Shown here piece after piece: positions 62,929-64,000 of a stretch of 64,000 nucleotides of DNA. The notes under the pieces were generated by a model. It did no database searches. It was not told where the DNA came from and was given only the letters and a program-made list of their open reading frames with translations. This DNA is from G965202665 sp965243835 (GTDB lineage: Bacteria; Actinomycetota; Acidimicrobiia; Spongiisociales; Spongiisociaceae). The first letter of the stretch is position 1. The number at the start of each line of letters is the position of its first letter. Both the position numbers and the translations under genes were made by a program. Location of the stretch: contig OZ251578.1 of assembly GCA_965243835.1 (NCBI GenBank), forward strand, positions 682,001-746,000, given 5' to 3'.

Positions 62929-64000
62929 TTACGAGTCGTCCGATTGCGGGTACTGTCCGAGGGTAACCGACAAATCCATGGTTTCGCCGTCGCGAAGCAC
63001 GCTGACCTTTATCTCCCCCTCCGCCCGGTAGCCGCGCAACCGGGCCACCAGCAACGTCATGGAACGCACCGATTGGTCGTCCAAGGCGGTGATCACATCC
63101 TCGGCTTGCCCTCCGGCCGCCCCGAATCCGGAGCCGTCCAGCAGACGGTTCACCTTCACCCCGATCGGGGTCATCACCCCGTTGTCGTCCTCGTCGAAGG
63201 CCGGGCTGCCCTCGATTCCCAGAAAGGCGTGCCGCACCTCGCCGTCGGCCAGCAAGTCGTCGATGATGCCGGTGACCAGGTTGATGGGAACCGCAAACCC
63301 GATGCCTTCCGCTCCCACGTCGCTCACGCCGATGGCGGCGGTGATGCCCAGCAGTTGGCCGTCCCGGTTGAGCAGGGCCCCGCCGCTGGAGCCGCGGGTG
63401 ATGGGAGTGTCGGTTTGCAACAGGCCGTACAGTTGCGCGCCCGTGAAAGGGTCCACCTGCAGGGTGCGGTCAAAAGCGGAAATCACCCCGGCGGTCACGG
63501 ACGGTCCCCCGTCCAGACCCAGCGGGTTGCCGATGGCCACCGTCGGATCGCCGATGCGGGCGGTGTTGATGTCGGCGAACTCCACCGGGTGCAGGTCGGG
63601 CCAGTCCACCCGCAGGACCGCAATGTCCATCAGCGGGTCGGAGCCGATCACCTCGGCGGGAAGGCTGCGTCCGTTGTGCAGGATGACCCGCAGGGCGGCC
63701 GCTTCGTCAATTACATGATGGTTGGTGAGCAGGTAACCGTCGGTGTTGAAAATCACGCCGCTCCCGGAAGAGGAGGGGTCGACATCCTCTTCGGCGGCGT
63801 AGTTGTAGACGGACGTGATGGACGGGATGACCTGCTCGGCCACCTCCGCCACCGTGTTCACCGGCGCCGCGGCGACGATGGGCGGCGTCGGGGCGGTGGA
63901 CGGGGAACGGTCCGGGGGGCCGTCCGTTTCCGACTGGTCCTCCTCGTCCAAGGGCAGGTCCAGCAACTCGCCGGAGGCGGCGCCGTCGCTGTCTTGCGCC
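62929..64000 (-). CDS. HtrA-like serine protease with PDZ domain (cut by window edge)
   Basis: Open to the right edge; about 350 residues are visible. Trypsin-like triad: H in TNHHVID, D in DIAVLRVDWP, S in TRGSSGGALL. A C-terminal PDZ domain (GIEGSPAF to ALDDQSVRSMTLLVARLRGY) follows. The N-terminal part seen is Pro/Asp/Ser-rich, so the membrane anchor or signal is probably outside the window. It degrades misfolded extracytoplasmic protein. Confidence 0.92.
   Translation of the reverse strand, partial: AQDSDGAASGELLDLPLDEEDQSETDGPPDRSPSTAPTPPIVAAAPVNTVAEVAEQVIPSITSVYNYAAEEDVDPSSSGSGVIFNTDGYLLTNHHVIDEAAALRVILHNGRSLPAEVIGSDPLMDIAVLRVDWPDLHPVEFADINTARIGDPTVAIGNPLGLDGGPSVTAGVISAFDRTLQVDPFTGAQLYGLLQTDTPITRGSSGGALLNRDGQLLGITAAIGVSDVGAEGIGFAVPINLVTGIIDDLLADGEVRHAFLGIEGSPAFDEDDNGVMTPIGVKVNRLLDGSGFGAAGGQAEDVITALDDQSVRSMTLLVARLRGYRAEGEIKVSVLRDGETMDLSVTLGQYPQSDDS

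Overview
The window is high-GC bacterial DNA that looks like an actinomycetote, plausibly from the Acidimicrobiia. The signs are a WhiB regulator, a DtxR-type regulator, a DUF222/HNH endonuclease of the 13E12 type, a zincin-like DUF2342 protein, a SufU-type SUF system, an RNHCP protein, TatA, a single-SdhC succinate dehydrogenase, and frequent GTG and TTG starts with purine-rich ribosome sites. The species assignment is inference; no rRNA or tRNA gene was seen.

Layout. 1-2.7 kb: the end of a BMP-type ABC importer operon. 2.7-3.3 kb: a non-coding repeat patch that duplicates the 3' end of the next gene. 3.2-7.9 kb: a hydrolase/SDR pair, hicAB, a metal regulator and an HNH protein. 8.1-9.2 kb: an IS481-type element with a frame-disrupted transposase. 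9.7-15.8 kb: a Thr-repeat lipoprotein, a decayed exported-protein gene, an M20 peptidase, a CocE-type hydrolase and nnrDE. 15.8-29.5 kb: an AT-richer accessory island. 29.5-47 kb: housekeeping (sigma factor, putative glycosidase lipoprotein, uracil-DNA glycosylase, two SUF blocks around fumarase, beta-propeller lipoprotein, acyl-CoA dehydrogenase, acyl-CoA mutase). 47-50.6 kb: an Ala-rich lipoprotein and a duplicated metallo-beta-lactamase-fold gene with a two-gene cassette between the copies. 50.6-60.2 kb: dodecin, RpiB with two zinc-ribbon paralogues, an SCP2 protein, sdhCAB, whiB, tatA, an SLH protein and a peroxiredoxin. 60.2-64 kb: a small methylase/endonuclease pair, a zincin-fold protein without its metal motif, and an HtrA protease cut by the window edge.

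The most interesting block is 18.2-25.0 kb. Four genes overlap or nearly abut: a SNF2/RapA-like helicase, an Hsp70-type ATPase with a four-cysteine insert and no substrate-binding domain, a basic disordered protein with two zinc-knuckle-like motifs, and a DNA methyltransferase. A fifth ORF is coupled to the methylase but truncated. I cannot match this set to a named defence system. It sits between a TOPRIM-domain orphan (15.9-17.6 kb) and a type III restriction-modification pair (25.3-29.5 kb).

A second theme is how the accessory DNA is placed. Decayed same-orientation copies of the 3' end of a conserved gene lie downstream of that gene at three places: the hydrolase at 3.2 kb, nnrDE at 15.8 kb and the MBL-fold gene at 49.6 kb. 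At the last two, accessory genes sit between the copies. The type III system ends exactly on the stop codon of the sigma-factor gene, and the 60-61.7 kb methylase/endonuclease pair begins 20 bp after the stop of the zincin-like gene. Integration or recombination at gene 3' ends, leaving a duplicated tail, would explain this pattern.
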